Shown here piece by piece: positions 1-8,748 of a stretch of DNA of 64,000 nt; positions within the stretch are counted from its first letter, which is position 1; each line of letters opens with the position of its first letter. Below the pieces are notes generated by a model that worked only from the letters and a program-made list of their open reading frames with translations, did no database searches and was not told where the DNA came from. The stretch is from an uncultured Granulosicoccus sp. (GTDB lineage: Bacteria > Pseudomonadota > Gammaproteobacteria > Granulosicoccales > Granulosicoccaceae), in NCBI GenBank assembly GCA_947492525.1, contig CANLNQ010000023.1:54329-118328 (forward strand). Direction: 5' to 3'. The position numbers and the translations under genes are program-made.

Positions 1-948
1 CCTCTGGCCGCTGCCATCGGCGAGATTCGTGATCAGTTCACCAACCGCGTCTTCGACCACCTGAGCAACAATGTGCAACGCGACCTGAAGCGGCTGTTGC
101 TGCAGGAAGTGGCGCAAGTGGGCATGGACCTGTACAGCGGCAGGCTCAAGACATCTGCCGCCGAACTGCAGGATTATCGCAGCCGCGCCTTTCAGGAGGA
201 CCTGCAGCAGACAGCGCCACTGGCAGAACCGCTCAGAATCGTCATCATCGGACAGACCAGTGCCGGTAAATCCTCACTGATCAATGCACTTGCCGACACC
301 CTGGATGCAGAGATCGACATTCTGCCCAGCACTGATCGCCTGGTGACTCACCGTCTGCAACTTGCCGATGCAGCGCCCATGCACCTGATCGATACGGTGG
401 GACTTGATCAGGACACCACCGATCCGGACAGGCTGGCGCAACTGGCAATCAATGCGGACATGATTCTGCTGATCGTGCGAGCCAACCAGCCAGCACGGGC
501 ACCCGACCAGCAAGTCTGGGAAGCTCTTCAGGCGACCTTCGCCAACCTGCCCAGACGACGCCCTCCTCCTCTGATGCTGGTCATGACGCATATCGATCAA
601 CTCTCACCCAGAGCGTCCTGGTCTCCCCCTTATGTGCTCGATAGCGACGATCGCAAGGCGGTCAACATTCGCGCAGCCTTGCAAAGCGCCTTGACGCAAA
701 TCGGCCTGCCCGAGCAGAGCCCGGCGGTCCCGGTCTGCCTGTCTGCCGAAAAAGGTCGCTACAACGTGGACGCTGTAGCCGCACAACTCATGATGCTGCA
801 AGACAATGCAACACTGACACAGCTGAACCGCCGTCGGATCGAACGAGGTGATCAGGCGCTCAGCTGGCAACAACGCTGGTCTCAGGTAAAGCGCCTGGGT
901 CAGGTACTGGGACGGGCTGCGACAGGTCTGCGCGATTCGGACACCTGA
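1..948 (+). CDS. GTPase (Era/HSR1-type), 5' end outside window
   Basis: The reading frame is open back to base 1, so the gene begins before the window; the first in-window start codon, a GTG at 73, lies inside continuous protein-like sequence. The G1/P-loop GQTSAGKSSL lies near 240-285, G3 is DTVG near 390, and a G4-like THID replaces the usual NKxD near 588. The C-terminal part is basic and helical. These motifs identify a TRAFAC-class GTPase of the Era/TrmE-like group; the cellular role is unknown. It converges on the next gene with about 50 bp between the stops. Confidence 0.8.
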   Translation, partial: PLAAAIGEIRDQFTNRVFDHLSNNVQRDLKRLLLQEVAQVGMDLYSGRLKTSAAELQDYRSRAFQEDLQQTAPLAEPLRIVIIGQTSAGKSSLINALADTLDAEIDILPSTDRLVTHRLQLADAAPMHLIDTVGLDQDTTDPDRLAQLAINADMILLIVRANQPARAPDQQVWEALQATFANLPRRRPPPLMLVMTHIDQLSPRASWSPPYVLDSDDRKAVNIRAALQSALTQIGLPEQSPAVPVCLSAEKGRYNVDAVAAQLMMLQDNATLTQLNRRRIERGDQALSWQQRWSQVKRLGQVLGRAATGLRDSDT

Positions 949-998
949 TGAGCATCGCGCCTTGCCGGGCTCCGTCGATCAATCACGAACGCTCACCA

Positions 999-1568
999 TC
1001 AGAGAGAAGGCGCAGGCGCCAGGGGTGATTTCGAATCATTGATGTGATTGGTGAGATTCGTGAAATGAATGGTACTGATCACCATGGTCAGATCCACAAG
1101 ATTCTCATCCGTCAGCCCGATATCCCTGGCCTGCTGCAGCTGTTCATCGGCAAGCCTGCCCGGTGTCTGCATGAGCGTGGTGACCAGTTCAATCAGGCAA
1201 TCGATACGCACTTCACCCATGGCGTCCCCACGGCGCAAAGCCAGGATCTGTTCGGCACTGAAACCTGCCTTGCCGGCCTTGAAGGTGTGGACCGACAGGC
1301 AATGATCACAGCCGGTCAGCTGGCTCACCCGCAACTTGACCGCTTCGATCTCACGTTCGTTCAGGGAGCCTGCACTCAGGGCTTGTTCCATCTGCAGGTA
1401 GGCACGCAATGCCGCTTCGCTATTGGCGAACTGCAAGTACACCTCGGCCAGCCTGCCATTCATGCGCACGGCCTCCAGCGCTTCCAGGGTTTCCGGCTGC
1501 AGTTCATTCTCGGCAAGAGTGGATAGTCGCGACACGGTATGATCATCAGAACAGGAAGACAGGATCAT
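999..1568 (-). CDS. Carboxymuconolactone decarboxylase / AhpD-like protein
   Basis: This 189-residue protein has the AhpD-fold signature, a CxxC in GCDHCLSVHT preceded by a conserved Glu in the helix before it. That pair marks peroxidase-related alkylhydroperoxidase-D-like proteins rather than true decarboxylases. The same frame stays open far upstream, opposite plsB, but that stretch is antisense shadow. The chosen ATG is followed by MILSSCSDD and leaves about 20 bp to the divergent plsB start. Substrate unknown; a role in thiol-dependent peroxide handling is inferred from the family. Confidence 0.8.
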   Translation of the reverse strand: MILSSCSDDHTVSRLSTLAENELQPETLEALEAVRMNGRLAEVYLQFANSEAALRAYLQMEQALSAGSLNEREIEAVKLRVSQLTGCDHCLSVHTFKAGKAGFSAEQILALRRGDAMGEVRIDCLIELVTTLMQTPGRLADEQLQQARDIGLTDENLVDLTMVISTIHFTNLTNHINDSKSPLAPAPSL

Positions 1569-1589
1569 TATGCCCCATGGACTCCATTC

Positions 1590-4034
1590 ATGATTGACAG
1601 ACTCTTCGGTGCGACAGGCCGGCTGCCTCAACGGCTCATGTCCTACTGGGTCAAGCCGGCAGTGCTGCCCGCCGAACCTGCGCAGCTGATCGACCCCGAA
1701 CTGCCCGTGTTGTATGTGCTCGAACTTGGCGGTCTGGCAGACCGTACCGCCTTGCAGTTGATCTGTGCCCGACACGGCCTGCCAGACCCCAATGGCAGAT
1801 TGCTGTACGGGTCTTTGACGGAGAAATCGTCTGTTGACATACTCAAACAACGGCAGGGTACCGTGTTCAGACCCCACCGCCTGCTGCTGTCTAAAAAGCT
1901 CTCCAGAATCGTTGCAGCCGGCATGGAGGAAGGTGCAGGTGAACTGCAGATCGTCCCTGTCTCTGTCTACTGGGGTCAGGCACCCGACAAGGAATCCTCC
2001 CTGTGGAGGCTCTGGTTCACCGAGAACTGGAACATCGCTGGTCGCAGCCGCAAGTTCGTGACGACACTGCTGCATGGGCGCAATACCCTTCTGAGTATCA
2101 GTGAACCACTCTCCTTCGAAACCCTGCGCAGCAGTGGGGAAACACCGGAGGTACTTGCGCGCAAACTCTCTCGCATACTGCGAGTGCATTTTCGGCAACG
2201 TCGTATCGCCACGCTGGGGCCTGATCAATCGCACCGACGCATGCTCATCAATCATGTCCTGACTGACGCCTCGGTGCGTCAGGCAATCGTCACCGAAGCT
2301 GCCGGCAAATCGTCGGTTCGGGCACGCCGTCAGGCGGAAAGGTATGCCTACGAAATCGCGGCTGATGTTTCCTATCCGACGGTACGCATTCTCAACAAGT
2401 TGCTGAACAGGCTCTGGAACGAGCTGTACGACGGGGTTGAAATCCACGGTCTGCAACGGCTCAAGTCGGTCGCCGATGGTCACGAGCTGGTCTACGTTCC
2501 CTGTCATCGCAGCCATATCGACTACCTGTTGTTGTCATACATCCTGTACAGACAGGGTTACGCCTTGCCCCATATTGCCGCAGGCATCAATCTCAATCTG
2601 CCAGTGGTGGGCGGCCTCCTGCGCCGGGGCGGCGCCTTCTTTCTGCGCCGCAGTTTTGCAGGTAAACCGCTGTACACAGCGGTATTCAACGCCTATCTCA
2701 AGGAAATCCTGCAACGTGGTCACGCACTGGAGTACTTCGTGGAGGGAGGACGCAGCCGGACGGGACGACTCCTGCCGCCCAAGGGCGGCATGCTCGCCAT
2801 GACGGTGCATGCCTATCTGCAAAAGCCACGAACACCGGTTGTCTTCGTGCCGGTTTATCTGGGTTACGAACGCCTGCTCGAAGGGCGTGCCTTCATCAGC
2901 GAATTGTCCGGTGGCAAGAAGCAGAAGGAAACCGTATTTGCGCTACTGCGATCCTTGCGCTCACTCAGGGAGGATTACGGTCAGGTCTATGTGAATTTCG
3001 GCGAGCCGATCGAGCTGTCAGGCCTTCTGGACAGGCACCAGAGCACCTGGCAGCAGTTGCCGCCCTCCGAGGAACGTCCGGAATGGCTCAGGCCGCTGGT
3101 GAACGACTTGGGGAATCGCGTCATGCAGAACATCAATGAAGCTGCCTGCGTAACCCCCGTCAGCCTGTTGGCCACAACCATGCTGGCCACGAGTCGCGGT
3201 CGCATCAGTCGCGAAGAGTTGATACAGCAGATCGACATGTATCAGCAATTGCTGAAGTCTGCTCATGCACATTCACGGGTCGAAGTACCCGACATTGATG
3301 CCGCCCAGTTGATCGAACACGGAAAGCGCCTTGGTTTCATCGAGACTCATTCCGACAGCCTGGGCCCCATCATCCAGGTACGCGCGCAACAGATGACATC
3401 CTTGCTGTATTTTCGCAACAACATCCTGCACCTGTTGACCTTGCCTGCACTGATCGCTGCCGCCTTCACCAATACCGGCACACGCAACGACATGCATCTG
3501 CGCAACCTGATCTCACTGACCTTTCCTTTCCTTCAAGGGGAGCTGTTTCTGCCGACAGAACTGTCGCGCCCGGTCGTCGATGGCAGCCTCAGTGCTCTTG
3601 TTGACGCCGGCCTGATGAATTCCAGAGACGGTGTCTGGCATCGCGCGCCAGCCGGATCCTTGCAGGCGGTTTCCTTGATGCGCCTTGCACAGGTTGTCAT
3701 GCCCGCTCTCGAACGCTACTACCTTTGCGCCTCATTGCTTGCCCGGGCCCCGGAAGGACAACTGAGTGATGAGGAACTGGCCAGACGCAACCTGCTCGGC
3801 GCCGAACGTCTGGCAGGTACGCATGGGGGCGAGGCCAGCGAATTGTTTGACAAGAATCTGCATGCCGTTTTCATCGACGGGCTGGTAAGGCACGGGTATG
3901 TACTGCGAGAAAACGGTGTACTCATTCCCCAGCCCTCGATGATGAAGGTCGAGAAGGAGGCGCGTACCCTGCTGGGAGAACCTACCCGACACGCCATCAT
4001 CAATGCAGCTCTGGCTGCCAGTAACCTTGCCTGA
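1590..4034 (+). CDS. plsB: Glycerol-3-phosphate 1-O-acyltransferase PlsB
   Basis: PlsB is the membrane enzyme that acylates sn-1 of glycerol-3-phosphate, the first step of phospholipid synthesis. The 814-residue length fits the gammaproteobacterial family (E. coli about 807). Visible acyltransferase blocks are HRSHID (about residues 306-311, the HX4D catalytic pair), GAFFLRRSF (block II), FVEGGRSRTGRLLPPKGG (block III) and VPVYLGYERL (block IV). The long C-terminal alpha-helical region is present. An ATG at 1539 is possible, but 1590 gives an N-terminus closer to known PlsB and avoids overlapping the divergent gene; neither has a strong ribosome binding site. Confidence 0.93.
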   Translation: MIDRLFGATGRLPQRLMSYWVKPAVLPAEPAQLIDPELPVLYVLELGGLADRTALQLICARHGLPDPNGRLLYGSLTEKSSVDILKQRQGTVFRPHRLLLSKKLSRIVAAGMEEGAGELQIVPVSVYWGQAPDKESSLWRLWFTENWNIAGRSRKFVTTLLHGRNTLLSISEPLSFETLRSSGETPEVLARKLSRILRVHFRQRRIATLGPDQSHRRMLINHVLTDASVRQAIVTEAAGKSSVRARRQAERYAYEIAADVSYPTVRILNKLLNRLWNELYDGVEIHGLQRLKSVADGHELVYVPCHRSHIDYLLLSYILYRQGYALPHIAAGINLNLPVVGGLLRRGGAFFLRRSFAGKPLYTAVFNAYLKEILQRGHALEYFVEGGRSRTGRLLPPKGGMLAMTVHAYLQKPRTPVVFVPVYLGYERLLEGRAFISELSGGKKQKETVFALLRSLRSLREDYGQVYVNFGEPIELSGLLDRHQSTWQQLPPSEERPEWLRPLVNDLGNRVMQNINEAACVTPVSLLATTMLATSRGRISREELIQQIDMYQQLLKSAHAHSRVEVPDIDAAQLIEHGKRLGFIETHSDSLGPIIQVRAQQMTSLLYFRNNILHLLTLPALIAAAFTNTGTRNDMHLRNLISLTFPFLQGELFLPTELSRPVVDGSLSALVDAGLMNSRDGVWHRAPAGSLQAVSLMRLAQVVMPALERYYLCASLLARAPEGQLSDEELARRNLLGAERLAGTHGGEASELFDKNLHAVFIDGLVRHGYVLRENGVLIPQPSMMKVEKEARTLLGEPTRHAIINAALAASNLA

Positions 4035-4116
4035 CGAGGCAGATCTCTCATCGGTACGGTACATGCACTCAGAACGATTCCGAATTCACGTATTTCGATC
4101 TGACACTGAGGTTTCA

Positions 4117-5451
4117 ATGTCCCGTTTCATTAGCAACAAGACTACTGCAGGTGCTTGTACTGTCGCGCTATCGGCCTTGCTCTGCACACCGGCTCTGGCT
4201 GGCGATGCTCGCTCCATCGCACTGGGCGGCTCTGTGATAGCCAATGGACACGGGGTGCATGGTGCCGTGGAAAACCCCGCCTCATTGATGGCCATGAAAC
4301 GTCGGCAGGAAAGCTTTCACTTCCGTATCGGCTTCGCGATGGAACTGCGCGACACCGGTGATGCCATTGATGTTCTGACCGATGATGAAAACGAGGATCT
4401 GATCGATGACATCGAAACCGAGATCGATCTTCTGAGTCAGTCTCAGGTGCAATGTGATCCGATCTTCGGCGACGGCAACGATACCTGTGTGAGTGGCACC
4501 CAGGCTGTCGCGGATCTCTCCGGCCGTTTGCTCGATATTCTGGATACGGTTGACGATGAAACCATTGATGGGCAGGCAACGCTCGACATGGGTGTCGCCT
4601 TCACCAGCAAGGCCTGGCCGATGGCCGTCAATCTGCGGCTCAGCGGTACCGCATCCGGTACCCCGTCTATCGCCGATGGCGACCGTGGCTACATTTCAGA
4701 ATTTCAGCAGTTGCTCGGTGATGACATTCTGACGCTGGACGAGGCACGCAACTCGCAGTTTCTCGAAGCCAATGCTCTGGGTGCGACACTGGAAGTCCAG
4801 CAACCTGAAGACGTGTTGCGATCCGAAGCCCAGGGAGCCGGTCTGGCCCGAGCACAGTTGGGTATCAGCTTTGCCCGATCGTTTATCGTGGGCAAGCATG
4901 TGATCGACGCCGGCATCACGCCCAAGATCTCCAGCCTGGTGGCCTACGATGTGGCCATTCGCGTGGAAGACGAATTCCTCGACGAGACCGAATCCATCCA
5001 GGATCGCCTCGATGACAGTGAAGTCAGTGAAAGCTCCTTCACATTCGATGCCGGTGCGTCCATGCTGTTGCCCGACTTGCCGATCCGTGTGGCTGCTGTA
5101 TTGCGCAATGCCATCAGCGAATCGGTCAAGACGGAGAACAACTACGAATTCGAGACCACACCGCAACTCATCGTCGGGGCGCTCTATCAGAGAGGCATGC
5201 TCAGCGTCAGTGGCGATCTGGCTCTGAACGAGAGCAAGGTCGATAACTTCGAAACCCAGAAGATGAGTCTCGGCGTCGAATTCGGCACACGCAAGTTTGC
5301 CATACGCGGCGGACTCAGCAGCGATCAGTCACGCGATGAAGACGCAACGTCGGTCAGTCTCGGCTTTGGTCTCGGCCCCTTGCAGGTCGGTGCACGTCTG
5401 ACAGGCACCGAATCACTCGAAGCCGGTGCCCAGCTGGCCTACAGCTTCTGA
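4117..5451 (+). CDS. TraF-like outer-membrane protein
   Basis: This 444-residue protein starts at an ATG with a GAGG-type ribosome binding site just upstream. It opens with a signal peptide ending near ALAGDARS. The following AxxLGGsxxAxxxGxxxxxxNPAS pattern and the alternating polar/hydrophobic strands are typical of the conjugal-transfer TraF/FadL-like beta-barrel group found in marine gammaproteobacteria. The last residue is Phe after AYS, as expected for Bam-assembled outer-membrane proteins. No conjugation genes are nearby, so the TraF name reflects similarity only; function unknown. Confidence 0.7.
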   Translation: MSRFISNKTTAGACTVALSALLCTPALAGDARSIALGGSVIANGHGVHGAVENPASLMAMKRRQESFHFRIGFAMELRDTGDAIDVLTDDENEDLIDDIETEIDLLSQSQVQCDPIFGDGNDTCVSGTQAVADLSGRLLDILDTVDDETIDGQATLDMGVAFTSKAWPMAVNLRLSGTASGTPSIADGDRGYISEFQQLLGDDILTLDEARNSQFLEANALGATLEVQQPEDVLRSEAQGAGLARAQLGISFARSFIVGKHVIDAGITPKISSLVAYDVAIRVEDEFLDETESIQDRLDDSEVSESSFTFDAGASMLLPDLPIRVAAVLRNAISESVKTENNYEFETTPQLIVGALYQRGMLSVSGDLALNESKVDNFETQKMSLGVEFGTRKFAIRGGLSSDQSRDEDATSVSLGFGLGPLQVGARLTGTESLEAGAQLAYSF

Positions 5452-5467
5452 TCGAATGCAGCAAGCC

Positions 5468-5506
5468 TCGGTTTTTCCAGTTGCGGTCCGTAGCTGGAAA
5501 AACCGA
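5468..5506. terminator. Bidirectional hairpin between convergent genes
   Basis: A perfect 13-bp inverted repeat, TCGGTTTTTCCAG and its complement, surrounds a 13-nt loop. It sits 16 bp after the TraF-like stop and 24 bp before the end of the opposing gene. The T/A runs lie inside the stem, so either strand could give a terminator-like hairpin. Confidence 0.6.
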
Positions 5507-5529
5507 CTCCCGGGCAATCGGCCCCTGCC

Positions 5530-6315
5530 TCAGAAGCGCAGTGGCCGCCTGATGATCGCCCTCGCCTGCCGTTGCAAAGCCGCGCCGGGAAGAGTGGTTT
5601 CAAGCTGCCTTGACCATTCCCGCGCCTGCAGGCTCTGCTGACACAATACGCCTATCGCGTTTTCATAAGCAGGCAGAGTCCAGCGATAGCCATGACGCAA
5701 ACCGCAATCGGCAAAGACAGGCAATGCCTGCTTGAGCTCATGGGAGTTGACACAGTTGACGACCAGCAAGCCGCCGGCGCACAGGTTCTGTTGCAACTGC
5801 TCCACCCAGTGAGTCGTCAGCGCACAGGCTCGCAAGGGCTCTCCCTCGGAATGACCGAACAGATCGTCGATGATCAGATCAAAGGGCTCGCCATCGTGGT
5901 TTGCCAGCCAGTCGATCGCATTGTCATGGATCAGTTCGACACGCTCATCATCGATGCCGAACCATTTTTCCGCCACCGTCAGATGCTGTGCATCGATTTC
6001 CACGGCAAGCAGCTCCGTGAAATTGCATAGACACTGCAACTGCCTGATGACGGCCCCACCCCCCACGCCCAGCAACAACACGCGACGTGTGCGTTCAACG
6101 GGGCGATAGAGTACCGGCAGGCTCAGGCAATCCCAGACACCGCCAGCAAAAGGCCGGTCAGGATTCCACTGACTGTGAAAGACACGATTGCTGTAGAGCC
6201 TGATCGAGGCTCCGGAGCGGCGGACGCTATAGTGTGTATCGGCCGTCTGGTGCTCCCATAGCAGAGTCATGCAAGAACGTCTCGGGTCATGCTCACTCGA
6301 ATCATGCAGATTCAC
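5530..6315 (-). CDS. Spermidine-synthase-like methyltransferase-fold protein
   Basis: A 261-residue Rossmann-fold protein. The nucleotide-binding motif LLLGVGGGAVIRQL is followed by an acidic strand end (AVEID), then DNAIDWL and LIIDDLFG, the layout of SpeE-like proteins. The GTG start overlaps the upstream stop by 4 bases (GTGA), suggesting translational coupling with the NnrU gene; an ATG at 6270 (MTLLWEH) is an alternative. No SpeD is nearby, so polyamine synthesis cannot be assumed; such standalone SpeE-like proteins are common and mostly uncharacterised. Confidence 0.75.
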   Translation of the reverse strand: MNLHDSSEHDPRRSCMTLLWEHQTADTHYSVRRSGASIRLYSNRVFHSQWNPDRPFAGGVWDCLSLPVLYRPVERTRRVLLLGVGGGAVIRQLQCLCNFTELLAVEIDAQHLTVAEKWFGIDDERVELIHDNAIDWLANHDGEPFDLIIDDLFGHSEGEPLRACALTTHWVEQLQQNLCAGGLLVVNCVNSHELKQALPVFADCGLRHGYRWTLPAYENAIGVLCQQSLQAREWSRQLETTLPGAALQRQARAIIRRPLRF

Positions 6316-6896
6316 GCACCAAAGGGGCTGACACCGATCAGCGCGATATGCAGCCAGAACGCGAAGGCGAACCAGGCGCCACCGCCAGCCACGACCGCCA
6401 TGGCATCGCGCGAAATACCGGCAGCGGCCTGCCTGACGACACCCTCTCGCCGATCACGGCGGCGACTGACGGCATAGTCGACAATGGCCCAGACCAGAAA
6501 GGCACCGAAGAGCACGATGTCGCCCAATCGTCCGTTGGCCAGCAGATGAGCCACTGCCCACACCTTCACGGCCAACACCATGGGATGCCCCAGCACCGCC
6601 TTGATACGAGTCCCGGGAATGTAGGCGGCGGCCAGCAGAATGAAAGACAGCAGCATCAACAGGGCTGCCAGATGAGACAGCGCCACTGGCGGTGTCCAGA
6701 CAAAGACCGGATTCAGCCGGGTTGCGGAGTAGCCTGTGACGATGAACACCAGTCCCAGCAGGGAGACCAGCGAATAGAGCCCCTTGTAGAGTCGATCACC
6801 CCTTGCAGCGATGAATTGCGTACGCGCATCCTCCGCCAGAATCCGGACCGAGTGCATGCCGAGGAACAACACCAGGCCAATGAGCAGCTGAATCAT
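6312..6896 (-). CDS. NnrU family membrane protein
   Basis: A 194-residue integral membrane protein with about five or six hydrophobic helices and the NnrU signature HSVR near residue 15 plus GHPMVLAVKVWAVAHLLANG in the middle. NnrU-family proteins were first linked to nitrite/nitric-oxide reductase expression, but homologues related to isoprenylcysteine methyltransferase-like membrane proteins occur widely without denitrification genes. No nitrogen-oxide genes are seen here. It ends inside the start of the SpeE-like gene and begins 5 bp after the TerB-like stop, so the three probably share a transcript. Confidence 0.82.
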   Translation of the reverse strand: MIQLLIGLVLFLGMHSVRILAEDARTQFIAARGDRLYKGLYSLVSLLGLVFIVTGYSATRLNPVFVWTPPVALSHLAALLMLLSFILLAAAYIPGTRIKAVLGHPMVLAVKVWAVAHLLANGRLGDIVLFGAFLVWAIVDYAVSRRRDRREGVVRQAAAGISRDAMAVVAGGGAWFAFAFWLHIALIGVSPFGA

Positions 6897-6901
6897 GCTG
6901 T

Positions 6902-7345
6902 TTATTCTTCCAATACCTTGAGTTTTGCCTGCATGAAGTCTCGATGCTTGATGAACAGCAGATCGCTGATCTTGCGAATGGTGTATTCCTCATAGCCATC
7001 GATATCGCCATCAGCCAGGGCCACACGCCACATCTGCTCCACTAGCGCAAGCTTGCACGACTTGTCCAACTGCTCATTGATCAAACGGACATGCTCGTAC
7101 ATCGACACGGTTGAATCTGCCTCGGCAAGCGCCTCGTCAACAATTCCTTCGATGTCGTCTGCATCGAGTTTTCCGGCACCCTGCAGAGCCTTGATGATGG
7201 TCTCGCGCTCGGCAGGATCGATCTCGTGATCGGCCCGCGCTATTTCCACCAGCAGGGTTGCACTCACGCGCTCTATATCGAGCGCTGATACCGGTTCTGT
7301 CGGGTCAAGAGACGCCGAAATTCTATCCAGCAGTTTATTCAGCAT
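6902..7345 (-). CDS. TerB-like protein
   Basis: About 147 residues. The central section (LLVEIARADHEIDPAERETI and later ALADGDIDGYEEYTI) shows the two acidic helical repeats of the TerB superfamily, which bind metal or act in membrane-associated stress complexes. The start at MLNKLLD overlaps the upstream lipoprotein gene by 11 bp; MGTMLNK at 7354 is an alternative, and the open frame up to 7432 is antisense-like extension. No other ter genes are nearby, so tellurite resistance should not be inferred. Confidence 0.75.
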   Translation of the reverse strand: MLNKLLDRISASLDPTEPVSALDIERVSATLLVEIARADHEIDPAERETIIKALQGAGKLDADDIEGIVDEALAEADSTVSMYEHVRLINEQLDKSCKLALVEQMWRVALADGDIDGYEEYTIRKISDLLFIKHRDFMQAKLKVLEE

Positions 7346-8708
7346 GGTGCCCATTCGTGTAGTCGAGACGCTCGCCTTCAAGCTGGATTCTGGCGTGCTC
7401 GGACAGCGCTGTACTCGCCCCACTCTCGCCACGCTTGCCAGCCACAGCTGTCAGCTCATCTCGATTGCTGCACCAGTCTACCCCTTCTGTCATGGCGCTC
7501 TGTTGACCGAGTCCACTGGCGAAGAATTCATCAATTTCAGTACTATATCCGTAAATGCTTTCCACGACCCACTTTGCCCTGAGTTGAACCGTCGGATCGG
7601 CAATGCGATTGCGAACGCCCCAACCGACAGTCAGGTCAGTGCACTCGTAGTTGTCCTCATCCTCGGGCTTTTGCACGAAAGCCATGTAGTAATCGACATC
7701 AAAATCCCGTTTGATCATGGCGGTGGCAAACAAGGTAGCAAAATCCTCACGATGGGTACTGTAACCGTAGTATTTCGCGGCACCGTCATTGCCCATGAAC
7801 GCACCGACAAGCGCTGGCGAATAGTTCATCTGCTCGATGGTCGCTTGCTGGCCCTTGTAACTGACCTGTGCCAGAGACTGAAGTTCTTCGGAATACAGTG
7901 GCAGATCCAGATAGAGTTGCGGTGAAAGCCAGTATTGCTGATTGGCCTCCAGGGCGTCTGCCGGCTTGAGCGACGCATCCAGTGTCGGCACGCTGGCACT
8001 CGGCAGATAATCAACAGCATGTGCCAGTTCGTGGTACAGCAAACGGGAAACCGGAATCCTGATGTCGTCGAGTGACCGCTCGCTTGTATTGGTCAGGCTG
8101 TAATAGTAGCTGGCAGGCATAGCGCCCTGACGCAGCGTTCCGAACGACCAGAACTGCAGATCCTTGCCATAACCGCTGCGGTAGTCCTCTTCTATCGAGA
8201 CAGTGGCCTTTTCCTCGATACTCAGCCAGAGGTTATCCGGGTCCAGCTGGATGCCGCCCGTGCCTCCCCAGTAGTTTGAAGGACGTACGGTGCTGCCGAT
8301 GGCGATCGATGTCAGGGAGCCGAACAGTGTGACCATGTCCTCGGGGGCTTCGGTCAGCAACTGTTCGAACCGCTGACCCATCCAGTCATGCGTGACCAGC
8401 AGGCGATCGAGAATGTCTTCACGAGTGAAGTCGGGTGTGGCTTGTGTGATGAATGGCAGGGTTTCCAGGCTGCACGCATCCGACGATCTGTCAACCAGTG
8501 CACAGTCTCTCAGTACGTCTGCGTAGGGACTGTCCGCGCGATAGGCATACAGCTGATCCGTTCCTCTGACGTCGGCACGGGCCACAAAGCCCGTATCACC
8601 TCCGTTGTTGTCAGGATCGTCCTCGGAGGGGGTATCCCCCCCTCCGCCACCACTGCAGGCACCGACAAGGCAAGCCACCATCAGATACCCTGCTTTCCTT
8701 GCAATCAC
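7335..8708 (-). CDS. Putative zinc metalloprotease lipoprotein
   Basis: A 457-residue lipoprotein: the signal peptide ends in LVGAC with Cys18 as the lipidation site, followed by a Gly run and an acidic linker. A clear HExxH motif, HELAH at 226-230 after a buried SRLLY strand, suggests a zinc peptidase; a downstream HREDFATLFATAM helix could give the third ligand as in gluzincins. Four Cys in the early and late parts may form disulfides. No named family recognised. The 3' end overlaps the TerB-like gene, indicating one transcriptional unit. Confidence 0.7.
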   Translation of the reverse strand: MIARKAGYLMVACLVGACSGGGGGDTPSEDDPDNNGGDTGFVARADVRGTDQLYAYRADSPYADVLRDCALVDRSSDACSLETLPFITQATPDFTREDILDRLLVTHDWMGQRFEQLLTEAPEDMVTLFGSLTSIAIGSTVRPSNYWGGTGGIQLDPDNLWLSIEEKATVSIEEDYRSGYGKDLQFWSFGTLRQGAMPASYYYSLTNTSERSLDDIRIPVSRLLYHELAHAVDYLPSASVPTLDASLKPADALEANQQYWLSPQLYLDLPLYSEELQSLAQVSYKGQQATIEQMNYSPALVGAFMGNDGAAKYYGYSTHREDFATLFATAMIKRDFDVDYYMAFVQKPEDEDNYECTDLTVGWGVRNRIADPTVQLRAKWVVESIYGYSTEIDEFFASGLGQQSAMTEGVDWCSNRDELTAVAGKRGESGASTALSEHARIQLEGERLDYTNGHHAE

Positions 8709-8748
8709 TGGCGCGCCCTCTCTTTCGCATAACGACAGGGCCCCTACT

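Noticed and set aside
1569..2516. Long minus-strand open extension upstream of the AhpD-like gene
   Set aside because: It lies fully antisense to plsB, has no family features, and the AhpD-like protein begins well downstream.
6902..7345. Tellurite resistance operon
   Set aside because: Only a TerB-like domain is present; terC, terD and other partners are absent.
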